64,000 nt of DNA, taken from the NCBI GenBank assembly GCA_023386045.1, contig JAEWKK010000018.1, positions 162,431 through 226,430 of the forward strand, read 5' to 3'. The position numbers and the translations under genes are program-made. The notes under the pieces are model-generated. The model made no database searches. It had not been told where the DNA came from and saw only the letters and a program-made list of their open reading frames with translations. This DNA is from Bacteroidota bacterium. Lineage in GTDB: Bacteria; Bacteroidota; Bacteroidia; Chitinophagales; Chitinophagaceae. Shown piece after piece: positions 35,743 through 44,293 of this stretch (the first letter of the stretch is position 1; every line of letters begins with the position of its first letter).

Positions 35743-37054
35743 TCACGGTGCTTACAAATCTTTCGTAAACTTCTTTCCAGCCTTTGAATTCTGGCGATGT
35801 TCCCAGGAAACTGTTATGCCAGATGGTGATCATGGTCCCATTCACTTCGCTGATCAGTTTATAAAATTGAAGCAGCTCTTCAAGTGCGGCTTCGGGGGTC
35901 AAGTGTTGTTCATAATAAGCATTGGCATCCATGAAACAGAACGGATGTACCTGGAGCCTGGTTTTCTCCTCTGCTTTAAGATCATACCAGTAAAAACTGC
36001 TTGCAATTGAAGCGCGGAATCCATTGATGCTTCCATATCCCATAGAATATTCTTCTGTAATGCCACAGCTTAAGAGATGTTGGTACGTGGTGGGAAGATG
36101 AAAGCGGATAAAATGTTGTCTAGATGAATCAACTTTCTTATCAATGATATTTTCCAGCACTTTCTTTTCTTTTGGCAATAATGATGGAGCATCCCCACTA
36201 GCCCAGGATGGATGCAGTCCCGTTTCATACCGCGAAGCAATGGACCTGACCAGTTCTCTAAACTCTGGATTTTCAGTATCGATGTTTTTATCGTAATGCC
36301 CAATATCCTTTGCTACCAGAAAAAAATAAATGGGGTTAAGTTGATGTCTGCCATGAAGCTGGTCCATCCAATCATAAGCATCGTAAGGATCTGTTTTTTT
36401 CCGGCGGGCTACCCTGATTCGATGCATCATCCTTCGAAACTTTCCTTTAAGAAACAATAATAAAATTCCACCGGCATTCCGCTTGAACCCTTTATTGCGG
36501 AATACCCAGGCCATATCAATGTCGTAGGTTGGAATGAAAGAAAAACTGCCTTCCTCTTTTGTTTGCAGGAATTCAGGATTGCGCTCACCAAGTAGCTTTC
36601 TGAAATCTTCCAGCCATATATTGATCAACGGCAATTGAAGAAATCCTTCCCTGAATGCAACTGAATTTTCATGCGCATACCTGCCATATTCATCTGTCTG
36701 ATGCGGAAGATATTCTTCGTAACGCGTGAGCAAATAGAAAATAGCAGCGAAAATGTCAAAACCGGTATGGCCTTCAGTTTTGAAAAACGCCTTGTAACCA
36801 TTTCTTTCAAAGCACTCAATTTTTACAGGACGAATGGAAGATTCAAATAAAAGAACATGAGAGTGAATGAAAAGCTCATCATAAGCCAGTGGATGATAAC
36901 CATAATTGATCTTACAGGTATCAGTTGCGGACTTGAACTTTTCTTCATCATAAACCAGTTTGAGTTGCAGCCTGTAATAATGAGAAAGAAAATCAACTAT
37001 ATATTGAAGCCTGGGAGAAACACTGTGACTGTAGATCAATGCAGAATGACTCAT
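35735..37054 (-). CDS. polysaccharide deacetylase-like protein
   Basis: A 439-residue protein with a divergent N-terminal region (about 1-165) and a NodB/carbohydrate-esterase-4-type fold after 'FIPTYDIDMAWVFRNKG' (the DxD metal segment). Supporting later segments are 'THE'-equivalent positions around 'ETGLHPSWASGD' and 'QVHPFCFMDANAYYEQHLTP'. No signal peptide is seen, so it may act on cytoplasmic or lipid-linked sugars. It overlaps lutB by four bases (ATGA), making it part of the DUF3109-lutB operon. The exact substrate is unknown; several family motifs are altered, so activity is not certain. Confidence 0.72.
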   Translation of the reverse strand: MSHSALIYSHSVSPRLQYIVDFLSHYYRLQLKLVYDEEKFKSATDTCKINYGYHPLAYDELFIHSHVLLFESSIRPVKIECFERNGYKAFFKTEGHTGFDIFAAIFYLLTRYEEYLPHQTDEYGRYAHENSVAFREGFLQLPLINIWLEDFRKLLGERNPEFLQTKEEGSFSFIPTYDIDMAWVFRNKGFKRNAGGILLLFLKGKFRRMMHRIRVARRKKTDPYDAYDWMDQLHGRHQLNPIYFFLVAKDIGHYDKNIDTENPEFRELVRSIASRYETGLHPSWASGDAPSLLPKEKKVLENIIDKKVDSSRQHFIRFHLPTTYQHLLSCGITEEYSMGYGSINGFRASIASSFYWYDLKAEEKTRLQVHPFCFMDANAYYEQHLTPEAALEELLQFYKLISEVNGTMITIWHNSFLGTSPEFKGWKEVYERFVSTVTT

Positions 37055-38427
37055 CCTTTATTTCTTTCTTTCCATAATTGATTGAAGGACCTGGCTGGAA
37101 ACTCAAGTCCGCTTCTGTTCTTCTTCCAATCTTTTACAAAATGATTGACGACCCAGCTTTTTAACTTTCCTGATCCTGTATTCATCAGCCTTCTGTTGAG
37201 CATGGCTTGTTTCCAGAACTTCCAGGCCATTCTTTCTGCAAATGTTGAAGACCCGTGGTCCACAGCTTCCTTCCTGTTTTCTAAAAGCAGTTCATGCAAA
37301 TTGATCTTCACAGAGCATACTTCTGTACAATTGCCACAAAGTGATGAAGCATAACTCAGGTGCTTCCATTCATCCATTTCCTTGAGGTGTGGTGTAATTA
37401 CCGAACCAATTGGACCGCTATAGGTAGTACCATATGCATGCCCACCAATATTTTTATAAACCGGGCAGGCATTGAGGCAGGCCCCGCAACGGATGCAGTA
37501 TAAAGATTCTCTTGCTTTTTCATTGGCCAGTATGTTAGTGCGGCCATTATCTAAAAGAATCACATACATCTCATCGGGTCCATCTTTTTCATTCACCTGT
37601 TTTGGACCTGTAACGATGGAGCTGTAGACTGTTAGTTTTTGCCCGGTACCGTAAGTTGCCAGCAGGGGCCAAAAAAGGGCAAGATCAGAAATGGAAGGAA
37701 TTACTTTTTCTATTCCCACAATTACAATATGCGTTTTGGGCCAGGCGCAGGTAAGTCTTGCATTTCCTTCATTCTCGGTAAGGGCAATACCCCCGATATC
37801 GGAAATTATAAAATTGGCACCTGTAATTCCCACCTGCGCCTCGGTGTACTTTTCACGAAGCTTCTCGCGCGCCACCATGGTGAGCTGACTGGGAGTAAGA
37901 TGCGGTGCTGTTCCGAGTTTGTTTGAAAAAAGTTTGGCTACGTCTTCCTTGCTTTTGTGCATGGCTGGCGTAACAATATGATAAGGAGGTTCGTCATCCA
38001 GTTGCTGAATGTATTCACCCAGGTCGGTTTCAACACTTTCAATTCCGTTCTGTTCAAGAAATTTGTTAAGGTGAATCTCCTCAGTCACCATGCTTTTGCT
38101 TTTGACAACAGAACTGCATTTCTTTTCCCTGCAGATCTTCATCACTTCTTCAATTGCCTGGTCTCCGTTTTCTGCCCAAATGACCTTTGCCCCTCTCTTT
38201 GTTATGTTAGCTTCGAAAGTTTCCAGTTGCTTATCAAGAGATTCGATGGCTTTCCACTTGGTATTCTTTGCCCTTTCTCTCGCCAGTTCAAGATTGGTGA
38301 ATTGTTGCTTGCCAACCGGAACTACAGCATTGTATCTTGAAATATTAAAATTGATCTTGCGCCGGTGTTCTTTATCAGCGGCTTTGATAGTACTCCTGGC
38401 AATAAATGAAGATGCACTTCCTGACAT
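37051..38427 (-). CDS. lutB: LutB-type iron-sulfur protein
   Basis: A 458-residue protein of the LutB/LldF family, which in other bacteria is part of the lactate-oxidising complex LutABC. The C-terminal half carries two [4Fe-4S] clusters: 'CIRCGACLNACPVY' and 'CGNCTEVCSVKI'. The N-terminal part has the LutB-type NagB/RpiA-like fold ('ANFIISDIGGIALTENEGNARL'). Unlike the textbook operon, no lutA or lutC is next to it. The gene sits between a DUF3109 gene (one-base overlap, TAATG) and a deacetylase-like gene (four-base overlap). Whether lactate is the substrate here is uncertain. Confidence 0.85.
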   Translation of the reverse strand: MSGSASSFIARSTIKAADKEHRRKINFNISRYNAVVPVGKQQFTNLELARERAKNTKWKAIESLDKQLETFEANITKRGAKVIWAENGDQAIEEVMKICREKKCSSVVKSKSMVTEEIHLNKFLEQNGIESVETDLGEYIQQLDDEPPYHIVTPAMHKSKEDVAKLFSNKLGTAPHLTPSQLTMVAREKLREKYTEAQVGITGANFIISDIGGIALTENEGNARLTCAWPKTHIVIVGIEKVIPSISDLALFWPLLATYGTGQKLTVYSSIVTGPKQVNEKDGPDEMYVILLDNGRTNILANEKARESLYCIRCGACLNACPVYKNIGGHAYGTTYSGPIGSVITPHLKEMDEWKHLSYASSLCGNCTEVCSVKINLHELLLENRKEAVDHGSSTFAERMAWKFWKQAMLNRRLMNTGSGKLKSWVVNHFVKDWKKNRSGLEFPARSFNQLWKERNKG

Positions 38428-39053
38428 TATTTTTCCTTTTTCTCTGCTTCATCAAAATGCGTAACTGCTACCTGTTCCAGTGTTTCATAAAATGACTCAC
38501 CAAACTTTCTGATGATGGCCTCTTTAAGGAACTGGTAAACAGGCATCTTTAATTTTTTTCCCAGTGCACATCCTGGTCTGCACAAAACGTCACGCGGCTC
38601 ATAATTCACATTGGTATAAACCTTTCCTTCTGTAACCTTGATTGGATAGAGATGACAGCTGATTGGTTTTTTCCATTCAAGCTTTCCATCATAATAAGCC
38701 GCTTCAATTCCGCACTTGATGATGCCCTGTTTGTCGCGGAAACCATAAGCGCAGATAGCACCATTGATAGTTGGAGTGACCCATCCAAATTCGCGGTCAT
38801 AAAGATATTTTCCCTGGCGTTCAATTTCCTTAAGTCCTTCTTTGGTAAGGTAAGGCTTGATGACATTGAAGTTTTCATCAAGGATCTTTTTCTCTTCTTT
38901 GGAAAGCGGCGCGCCAGCATCACCATCTTCGCAGCAACCACCCTTGCATTTGTGGAGGTCACAAACAAATTTGGCTTCAACCACATCATCACTCACCAGA
39001 ACATTGTCAATAGCTATCACAAAATCATTTTTTGCAAAGGTAATTGAGATCAA
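38427..39053 (-). CDS. DUF3109 family cysteine-rich protein
   Basis: A 208-residue member of the DUF3109 family. The cysteine-rich N-terminus 'CDLHKCKGGCCEDGDAGAPL' and the motif pair 'PISCHLYPIKV' and 'CRPGCALGKKLKMPVYQFL' define the family. The cysteines may hold a metal or an iron-sulfur cluster. No biochemistry is known to me. It is the first gene of a tight three-gene operon with lutB and the deacetylase-like gene. Distribution is mainly Bacteroidetes by memory. Confidence 0.88.
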   Translation of the reverse strand: MISITFAKNDFVIAIDNVLVSDDVVEAKFVCDLHKCKGGCCEDGDAGAPLSKEEKKILDENFNVIKPYLTKEGLKEIERQGKYLYDREFGWVTPTINGAICAYGFRDKQGIIKCGIEAAYYDGKLEWKKPISCHLYPIKVTEGKVYTNVNYEPRDVLCRPGCALGKKLKMPVYQFLKEAIIRKFGESFYETLEQVAVTHFDEAEKKEK

Positions 39054-39101
39054 AACAACTGATCTTTTAATTCTAATTGCAGGAATTCAAAGGCCAATGA
39101 T

Positions 39102-39695
39102 TCAATTTTTCCATTTCAGCGTATTGATCAGGTGTTCCACATCTTCGCGCAGGAATTTATTAACCGGCTGTAGGGAATCTGCATTAGGTGTGGCATTGAA
39201 ATAAAGGGCCCCACGAAGAAAATGCTTTGTGGAGTCTGTGGCAAAAAACTGGTTGCCGGAAGCAGCATTGCCCTTGAGAGTAAAATACACACCACTCACT
39301 CCATTGGCGGTTGAAAATTCTTCAGGAACTATTCCGGAAGCTTTATACGTATGTTGTTTATACGACATGGTAAAAGCATCATTCACCAGTGAATCAAATT
39401 TATTTTTACCGATATTTTTATAGCTGATGTGTATCCTCCCGTCAAATTCAGGAAAGTCAATATTGATCCAGTAATCATTCTCCGCTTTTTGTTCAAAGAA
39501 CAATGAATCCTTTACAATGTTGCCATAAACCGGGTATTCAAAACTATAGGGATAGCCTGGCTGGTCGAAGAGCTGATAGGCTTTTTTGGGAAAATCGATC
39601 CTGAAATAACCGCGAGGCCTTGGAGCATACTCGCTGTTGCAGGAAGAAAGAAAAAGAGAAAATATTATTAAAGATCCGATGGTTCTAAGCTTCAT
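39102..39695 (-). CDS. gldD: gliding motility lipoprotein GldD
   Basis: A 197-residue lipoprotein. The start at 39695 gives a clean type II signal 'MKLRTIGSLIIFSLFLSSC' with acylated Cys19; the frame open further up to 39866 overlaps gldE and is spurious. Family segments are 'PRPRGYFRIDFPKKAYQLFD', 'YPYSFEYPVYG', and the C-terminal 'FLREDVEHLINTLKW'. GldD is required for gliding in Flavobacterium and is found in Bacteroidetes that glide or use T9SS; its molecular role is not fully known. It overlaps the gldE end by 11 bp, the classic gldE-gldD arrangement. Confidence 0.92.
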   Translation of the reverse strand: MKLRTIGSLIIFSLFLSSCNSEYAPRPRGYFRIDFPKKAYQLFDQPGYPYSFEYPVYGNIVKDSLFFEQKAENDYWINIDFPEFDGRIHISYKNIGKNKFDSLVNDAFTMSYKQHTYKASGIVPEEFSTANGVSGVYFTLKGNAASGNQFFATDSTKHFLRGALYFNATPNADSLQPVNKFLREDVEHLINTLKWKN

Positions 39696-41034
39696 TTCTG
39701 TCAAGGTTAATAAAGATCTTAACGGTTTTGATGCGGTTCTTCTCTGTTTCCAGAACGGTAAAATCAAAATCACCGCTGGTAACGGTTTCATTGATACCCG
39801 GGAAGGCGCCTGCAATTTCAAGCACCAGTCCTGCCAGAGAATCACTTTCACCTTTAACCGCATCAAATGTATCTATGGGAAGGCGCATGGCGCGACAAAG
39901 ATCATACAACATCACCTTGGCATCAGCAATCCAGGTAGTTTCATCAATCTTGCGCACCGTGTTTTCTTCTTCATCGAATTCATCCCTGATATCACCTACA
40001 ATTTCTTCAAGGATATCTTCAAGTGTAACAATTCCACTGGTGCCTCCAAATTCATCCACCACAATGGCGAAATGAATTCTTTTGGCCTGGAATTCATAAA
40101 GAAGGTGCTCGATAAGTTTTGATTCAGGAACAAAAAATGTGGGCCTTATCAGAGAATGCCAATCAAATCCCGGATCATTAAGAAAAGGAAGAAGATCTTT
40201 TGTATTTAGAACGCCAATGATGTGGTCCATGCTCCCCTGGTAAACTGGAAGTCTTGAATAGTGCAGCTCTTCTACTTTTTTTACCAGCTCGCTGATGGTC
40301 GTTTCATATGCGACTCCACTCACATCAAGCCTGAACCGCATGATCTGCTTCACAGTGATGTTCCTGAACTTGACAATGCCTTTCAATATATTTTTCTGCT
40401 CAATTGAGGTTTGAACATTATCTACTTCAATGGCATCATCCAGTTCCTTCATGCTCGTGGCTTCCGATTCATTGGCCCCGCTGGTTTCGCTGATCTGGTC
40501 GGCAATTGCCACCATGCGCAGACTGATCTTGCGTAACAAAAGATGAAGTGCCTCCACTACTGCAGAAACATTATAGGCAAAACGAAGCGTATTTTGAGTA
40601 GCCCAGACCTTGGGAAGCATCTTTCCAAAGAATACGATCACAAAAGCGATGATCACGATCTTCAGAAGCATGTTAAGATCAAGAGGAATAAAAATATTGA
40701 CAACACCAAGCTTTAATACTGGCGTAAGTAAAAAATTAGTTAGAATGATGATGCTAATATTGAATACACCACTTGCTATCAGAAGTGAAGTATAAACTGC
40801 TTTTCTTTCATCCAGCAAAGCAGTGATGCGCCTGGCAGCTGCATGCTGTTTTGTTTTCAGCATGTTGAGATCCTTGTTCTGAAGAGAGAACAGGGCCACT
40901 TCAGCTCCTGATGTAACAAAGCTCAGAAGCAAAAGCACAAACAAAAAAGCAACAAGGAAAACAGTGCTTTGCGGATTGACAGCCAGCAAAATCCTGATCT
41001 GGGTGAATAATAGATGGGGGAAGGACGAATCCAT
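39685..41034 (-). CDS. gldE: gliding motility-associated protein GldE (CNNM/CBS/CorC family)
   Basis: A 449-residue inner-membrane protein. The N-terminal DUF21/CNNM domain has about four helices (first ~190 residues). A CBS pair follows (around 215-335, with 'LPVYQGSMDHIIGVLNTKDLL' and 'HFAIVVDEFGGTSGIVTLEDILEEIVGD'). The final ~90 residues are a CorC_HlyC domain. Homologues transport or sense Mg/Co. Known genetics link gldE to gldD, and that gene lies directly downstream with an 11-bp overlap. A terminator-like hairpin separates it from ssb. Confidence 0.92.
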   Translation of the reverse strand: MDSSFPHLLFTQIRILLAVNPQSTVFLVAFLFVLLLLSFVTSGAEVALFSLQNKDLNMLKTKQHAAARRITALLDERKAVYTSLLIASGVFNISIIILTNFLLTPVLKLGVVNIFIPLDLNMLLKIVIIAFVIVFFGKMLPKVWATQNTLRFAYNVSAVVEALHLLLRKISLRMVAIADQISETSGANESEATSMKELDDAIEVDNVQTSIEQKNILKGIVKFRNITVKQIMRFRLDVSGVAYETTISELVKKVEELHYSRLPVYQGSMDHIIGVLNTKDLLPFLNDPGFDWHSLIRPTFFVPESKLIEHLLYEFQAKRIHFAIVVDEFGGTSGIVTLEDILEEIVGDIRDEFDEEENTVRKIDETTWIADAKVMLYDLCRAMRLPIDTFDAVKGESDSLAGLVLEIAGAFPGINETVTSGDFDFTVLETEKNRIKTVKIFINLDRNEA

Positions 41035-41065
41035 TCAAATAATTTAGTGAACCTATACAATTAAA

Positions 41066-41087
41066 AGGCAGGTCATAAGGCCTGCCT
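41066..41087 (-). terminator. terminator after ssb
   Basis: Stem AGGCAGG/CCTGCCT (41066-41072 with 41081-41087), 8-base loop, then TTTTAATTG on the minus strand. It sits between the ssb stop and the gldE start and may give partial termination. Confidence 0.6.
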
Positions 41088-41118
41088 GCTAATATTGGTA
41101 AAATTAAATCTTTCTATC

Positions 41119-41544
41119 TTAAAAAGCCAAATCACCCGGATCGCCGAGAGGTGGGGTTTCAGTGCCGCTGTAATCCATTCCAGTATCATGATGCCCGCTG
41201 TTGCCACCGTCTGTTCTTTTATCAAGCATGATGAGATTATCGCCAACTACTTCAGTTGCGAATTTCCGATTGCCTTCCTTGTCTTCCCAACTGCGCGTAC
41301 GCAATCTTCCTTCAATATAAACAAGGCTGCCTTTGTGAAGATATTTTTGCGCAAGTTCTGCAAGACCGCGCCAAAGTACAACTGTATGCCATTCGGTTTG
41401 TGAGATCAATTTACCTGAACGGTCTTTAAATGTTTCCGTGGTTGCCAGCGGAAATTTCGCAACGGCAATATTCCCTTCTAAAAACTGAACATCCGGATCC
41501 TTGCCTAAATTGCCAATGAGCATTACCCTGTTTACGCCTCTCAT
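41119..41544 (-). CDS. ssb: single-stranded DNA-binding protein
   Basis: A 141-residue SSB with one OB fold (1-~108). Signature segments are 'MRGVNRVMLIGNLGKDPDVQF', 'WHTVVLWRGLAELAQKYLHKGSLVYIEGRLRTRSWEDKEG' and 'FATEVVGDNLIMLDKR'. The short acidic tail ends in 'GDLAF', equivalent to the partner-binding D-F tip of E. coli SSB. It binds single-stranded DNA during replication and repair. mutY lies upstream and gldE downstream on the same strand, the standard order for the phylum. Confidence 0.95.
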   Translation of the reverse strand: MRGVNRVMLIGNLGKDPDVQFLEGNIAVAKFPLATTETFKDRSGKLISQTEWHTVVLWRGLAELAQKYLHKGSLVYIEGRLRTRSWEDKEGNRKFATEVVGDNLIMLDKRTDGGNSGHHDTGMDYSGTETPPLGDPGDLAF

Positions 41545-41640
41545 ACATTCTTATTTATCTGGGTTTACAATTCGTCTAACTATTCTTCTTATAAATTTAG
41601 AAAAGAATCATCAAATTTTCTGCCAGCAAATTGATTGCGA

Positions 41641-42729
41641 TCATTTGGAAATTGCAGCAATCACAGAATGCAAAGCTTTTGGGAAAGCAAGATGGGCGAG
41701 TTCATTTTTATTAATCCATGTATAATTATGCAGATCAGGCTTCTTATCAACCTGAATATGAACCAGATTGAATTCAATGGTCTGATGTGTAAGCTTTTGT
41801 TTGAAAGCCAGGTTATTCATCAGTTGGTAAGTAATTCCTCTTAATTGCTTTTGAAATTGATCAAGAACTGTGGAAGTATTGGTGCTTTCACTGGTTTCCA
41901 GCAACATGAATTCAAAAAGCTGCGACCATATATCACTGGTAGTTCTTTTTTTTACAGCAACCTCGTCTTTAAATTGAATGATGAGGTAATTGAACCAGCG
42001 CTGCCTGATCCTGATCTTCTTTTCTTTGACAGGAAGTAATTCTTCTGTTCCATTTTGATACGCAGGGCAATGACTGCTAAAAAAACAATCCATGCACAAG
42101 GGAACAGGCTTACAGATAGTTGCTCCAAAGTCCATGATAGCCTGATTATAAATTCCTGCTTTGGCTTGCGGCAATAATTCCTGTGCTCTTCTTGAAAAAA
42201 TTTTTTTTCCTTCCGTTGTATCAATTGCAGTAGCATCATTAAAGATCCTTGAGAGAACGCGAAAAACGTTTCCATCAAGAACCGCATGGGGCAGGTTATA
42301 AGCAAAAGATGCAATGGCAGCAGCAGTATATGACCCCACTCCCTTGAGTTTCATGATGGTATCATAGTCAGTAGGGAAGATTCCGTTCAGTTCAACTGAA
42401 ATAAATTTTGCGGCTTCAATAAGGTTGCGGCAGCGAGAATAATATCCCAGTCCTTCCCAGGCTTTAAAAACCTTATCCTCCGGGGCATTTGCAAGGACAT
42501 GCACATCAGGGAAGGTGGCGATAAAGTTTTGGTAATATTTTAGTCCCTGCTCCACCCTGGTTTGCTGTAAAATGATCTCGCTGAGCCATATCCGGTAGGG
42601 GTCCTTCTCACCCTTCCAGGGCATCTCTCTTTTGTTGGAAGAGCTGTTCCATTCAAGCAGGCCCTGAACAAATAAAGACCCTGTTCCCTGGCTTTTATCA
42701 GAATTGCCCAGGTTTTTTTTCAGACCCAT
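41641..42729 (-). CDS. mutY: A/G-specific adenine glycosylase
   Basis: A 362-residue base-excision-repair enzyme that removes adenine mispaired with 8-oxoguanine. Catalytic E51 is in 'WLSEIILQQTRVEQG', D152 in 'VLDGNVFRVLSRIF', and the helix-hairpin-helix is 'LKGVGSYTAAAIAS' (128-141). The [4Fe-4S] loop cysteines are 206, 212, 215 and 221, giving C-x5-C-x2-C-x5-C; the first gap is one residue shorter than in E. coli (x6). The C-terminal NUDIX-like domain binds 8-oxoG. The gene stands divergent from HU and precedes ssb. Confidence 0.94.
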   Translation of the reverse strand: MGLKKNLGNSDKSQGTGSLFVQGLLEWNSSSNKREMPWKGEKDPYRIWLSEIILQQTRVEQGLKYYQNFIATFPDVHVLANAPEDKVFKAWEGLGYYSRCRNLIEAAKFISVELNGIFPTDYDTIMKLKGVGSYTAAAIASFAYNLPHAVLDGNVFRVLSRIFNDATAIDTTEGKKIFSRRAQELLPQAKAGIYNQAIMDFGATICKPVPLCMDCFFSSHCPAYQNGTEELLPVKEKKIRIRQRWFNYLIIQFKDEVAVKKRTTSDIWSQLFEFMLLETSESTNTSTVLDQFQKQLRGITYQLMNNLAFKQKLTHQTIEFNLVHIQVDKKPDLHNYTWINKNELAHLAFPKALHSVIAAISK

Positions 42730-42770
42730 GCGGGAAGTACTTTGTTTTTATAAAAAATATTTCTATCCTA

Positions 42771-42800
42771 TTGACACTCATACTATTTTGCACTATATTG
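42771..42800 (+). promoter_or_regulatory. promoter of the HU gene
   Basis: TTGACA (42771-42776), a 17-bp spacer, then TATATTG (42794-42800), located 26 bp before the HU ATG. The -33 TTG and the A/T-rich -7 position fit both a canonical sigma-70 promoter and the Bacteroidetes form loosely. Confidence 0.5.
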
Positions 42801-42826
42801 TCTTTCAAACAATCTAAAATTTTGCT

Positions 42827-43114
42827 ATGAGAAAAGCAGATTTAGTCAATCAAATCTCTGAAAGAACAGGCATTCCTAAAGTTGATGTATTAGTTACGCT
42901 TGAACAAATGTTCAAGGAGATCAAAGCTTCCTTATCTAAAGGAGAGAACATCTATATCCGTGGCTTTGGTTCATTCATCACCAAGAAAAGGGCAGCAAAG
43001 ATCGGACGTAACATTAAGAAAAACGTAGCAGTTCAGATACCTGAGCACAATATACCTGCCTTCAAACCTTCCAAGGAGTTTGTAGCAGAAGTGAAGAAAC
43101 TGACCATTGTGTAA
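42827..43114 (+). CDS. HU/IHF family DNA-binding protein
   Basis: A 95-residue histone-like protein. 'MRKADLVNQISERTGIPKVDVLVTLEQMF' is the helical dimer half, 'GENIYIRGFGSFITKKRAAKIGRNIKKN' the beta core, and 'IPEHNIPAFKPSKEFVAEVK' the DNA-binding arm with the intercalating proline. It bends and compacts DNA as a dimer. It faces mutY across a shared promoter region, the arrangement seen in other Bacteroidetes. Length is normal. Confidence 0.95.
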   Translation: MRKADLVNQISERTGIPKVDVLVTLEQMFKEIKASLSKGENIYIRGFGSFITKKRAAKIGRNIKKNVAVQIPEHNIPAFKPSKEFVAEVKKLTIV

Positions 43115-43148
43115 TAACTTTGCGTCCTTCGTGTTTTAGAAGGATGTT

Positions 43149-43991
43149 ATGAAAAAAGCGCAATGGATTACTGCCGGCATCGCCATACTCGTTCTCATTG
43201 GCCTGTATGCGGCTACTCAAAATAAATTATTCGGACCTACCCCTTTGAAAAAAGGCGCCGTTCCCACTGCAACCCATGCAGAATTTCCTACGGACAGCGT
43301 ACTTTTTTACGCCAAAAAGAATTTAACGCCTGAGCAGGTTACAAAGCTGAACTTCCTGGAACACAGTGTTTCAAGAGGAGATGTCAAGGACCAGCAATTG
43401 CATATCTATCACCAGCTGGCCAAGTTTTGGGCAGATACAGCTCACATCTTTGAACCTTATGCCTGGTACACCGCGCAGGCAGCCCGGTTGGAAAATTCAG
43501 AAAAATCCCTCACTTTTGCAGCCCATTTGTTTTTAAACAACCTGAAGGAACAGGCCAGCCCGCAGATCAGACAATGGGAGGCTGCCCAGGCAAAAGAGTT
43601 GTTTGAACGTTCTTTGAGTTTGAACCCGGAAAATGATTCCTCCAAAGTAGGATTGGGTGCCGTGATACTTTTTGGTGGCGGCATGCCCATGGAAGGAATT
43701 GGAAAGATCAGGGAAGTTGTAACAAAGGATTCGACAAATGTATATGCTCAAATGACACTGGCGGAAGCAAGCCTGATGTCAGGACAGCTGGATAAAGCAT
43801 TGGAAAGGTTCAGCAAGGTAGTTGAGCTTCAACCCGATAATCTGGAAGCGATTTTCAGGGCGGCGGAAACGGCGGAGCAAATGGGAAAGAACAAAGAAGC
43901 AGTTGGCTGGTACAAAAAGCTTTTGCCGCATATCAGTAACGCTGCCATGAAAAAAGAAGTTGAGGCAAGAATTGCCAAGCTGGATAAATAA
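43149..43991 (+). CDS. membrane-anchored tetratricopeptide repeat protein
   Basis: A 280-residue protein with one N-terminal helix (about 5-22, 'WITAGIAILVLIGLYAAT') and a periplasmic/soluble alpha-solenoid of TPRs. TPR-like helices are visible in 'AKELFERSLSLNPENDSSKVGLGAV', 'VYAQMTLAEASLMSGQLDKALERFSKVVELQPDN' and 'AIFRAAETAEQMGKNKEAVGWYKKLLPH'. TPRs mediate protein contacts; no partner is known. It starts 34 bp after HU and precedes the tiny basic protein gene by 26 bp, so the three are probably one transcript. Confidence 0.85.
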   Translation: MKKAQWITAGIAILVLIGLYAATQNKLFGPTPLKKGAVPTATHAEFPTDSVLFYAKKNLTPEQVTKLNFLEHSVSRGDVKDQQLHIYHQLAKFWADTAHIFEPYAWYTAQAARLENSEKSLTFAAHLFLNNLKEQASPQIRQWEAAQAKELFERSLSLNPENDSSKVGLGAVILFGGGMPMEGIGKIREVVTKDSTNVYAQMTLAEASLMSGQLDKALERFSKVVELQPDNLEAIFRAAETAEQMGKNKEAVGWYKKLLPHISNAAMKKEVEARIAKLDK

Positions 43992-44017
43992 ATCATTAAA
44001 TAAAACATTAACGTAGT

Positions 44018-44110
44018 ATGCCTTGTGGTAAAAAGAGAAAGCGTCATAAAATTGCGACGCACAAGCGTAAAAAAAGATTAAGAAAGAACCGTCATAAGAA
44101 AAGGAAATAG
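44018..44110 (+). CDS. 30-residue COX24/AURKAIP1-type (mS38-like) basic protein
   Basis: A short ATG frame of 31 codons (with stop) reads 'MPCGKKRKRHKIATHKRKKR' followed by 'LRKNRHKKRK'. Half of the residues are Lys or Arg. It matches the compact C-terminal signature of the AURKAIP1/COX24 family, known in mitochondrial ribosomes as mS38 and annotated in Bacteroidetes under that domain name. A role at the small ribosomal subunit is likely by family, not proven. It lies between the TPR gene and a strong terminator. Gene finders with a 100-nt minimum miss it. Confidence 0.82.
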   Translation: MPCGKKRKRHKIATHKRKKRLRKNRHKKRK

Positions 44111-44126
44111 GTTCTTAAATCACTGA

Positions 44127-44157
44127 CCGGGAGCAGCAAAGCTCCCGGCATTTCTGT
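44127..44157 (+). terminator. terminator after the HU-TPR-COX24 unit
   Basis: Perfect 8-bp GC-rich stem CCGGGAGC/GCTCCCGG (44127-44134 with 44141-44148), loop AGCAAA, then CATTTCTGTTT. It closes the three-gene unit. Confidence 0.75.
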
Positions 44158-44160
44158 TTC

Positions 44161-44260
44161 AGCTGATTGGCTTAACTACCGATTGCACATCCTACCATCA
44201 ATTTGCCCCGCTTTAATGAACAATTACTGCAGCAGTTCGGTATAAGAGAAGCAATCAGCT
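44161..44260 (+). promoter_or_regulatory. possible structured leader of rng
   Basis: AGCTGATTG (44161-44169) is exactly complementary to CAATCAGCT (44252-44260), and a smaller CTACA/TGTAG pairing (44259-44263 with 44284-44288, overlapping the first stem by two bases) follows, 34 bp before the rng start. Since E. coli rne autoregulates through its leader, a folded leader is plausible, but I only see complementarity. Confidence 0.3.
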
Positions 44261-44293
44261 ACACCATAAGGATACAGATAAAGCTGTAGTAAT

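Noticed and set aside
36857..37081. 74-codon + strand frame opposite the deacetylase gene
   Set aside because: Shadow of the 5' end of the deacetylase gene with no supporting signal.
39637..40122. 161-codon + strand frame opposite gldE/gldD
   Set aside because: Shadow of the CorC domain coding sequence; no motif.
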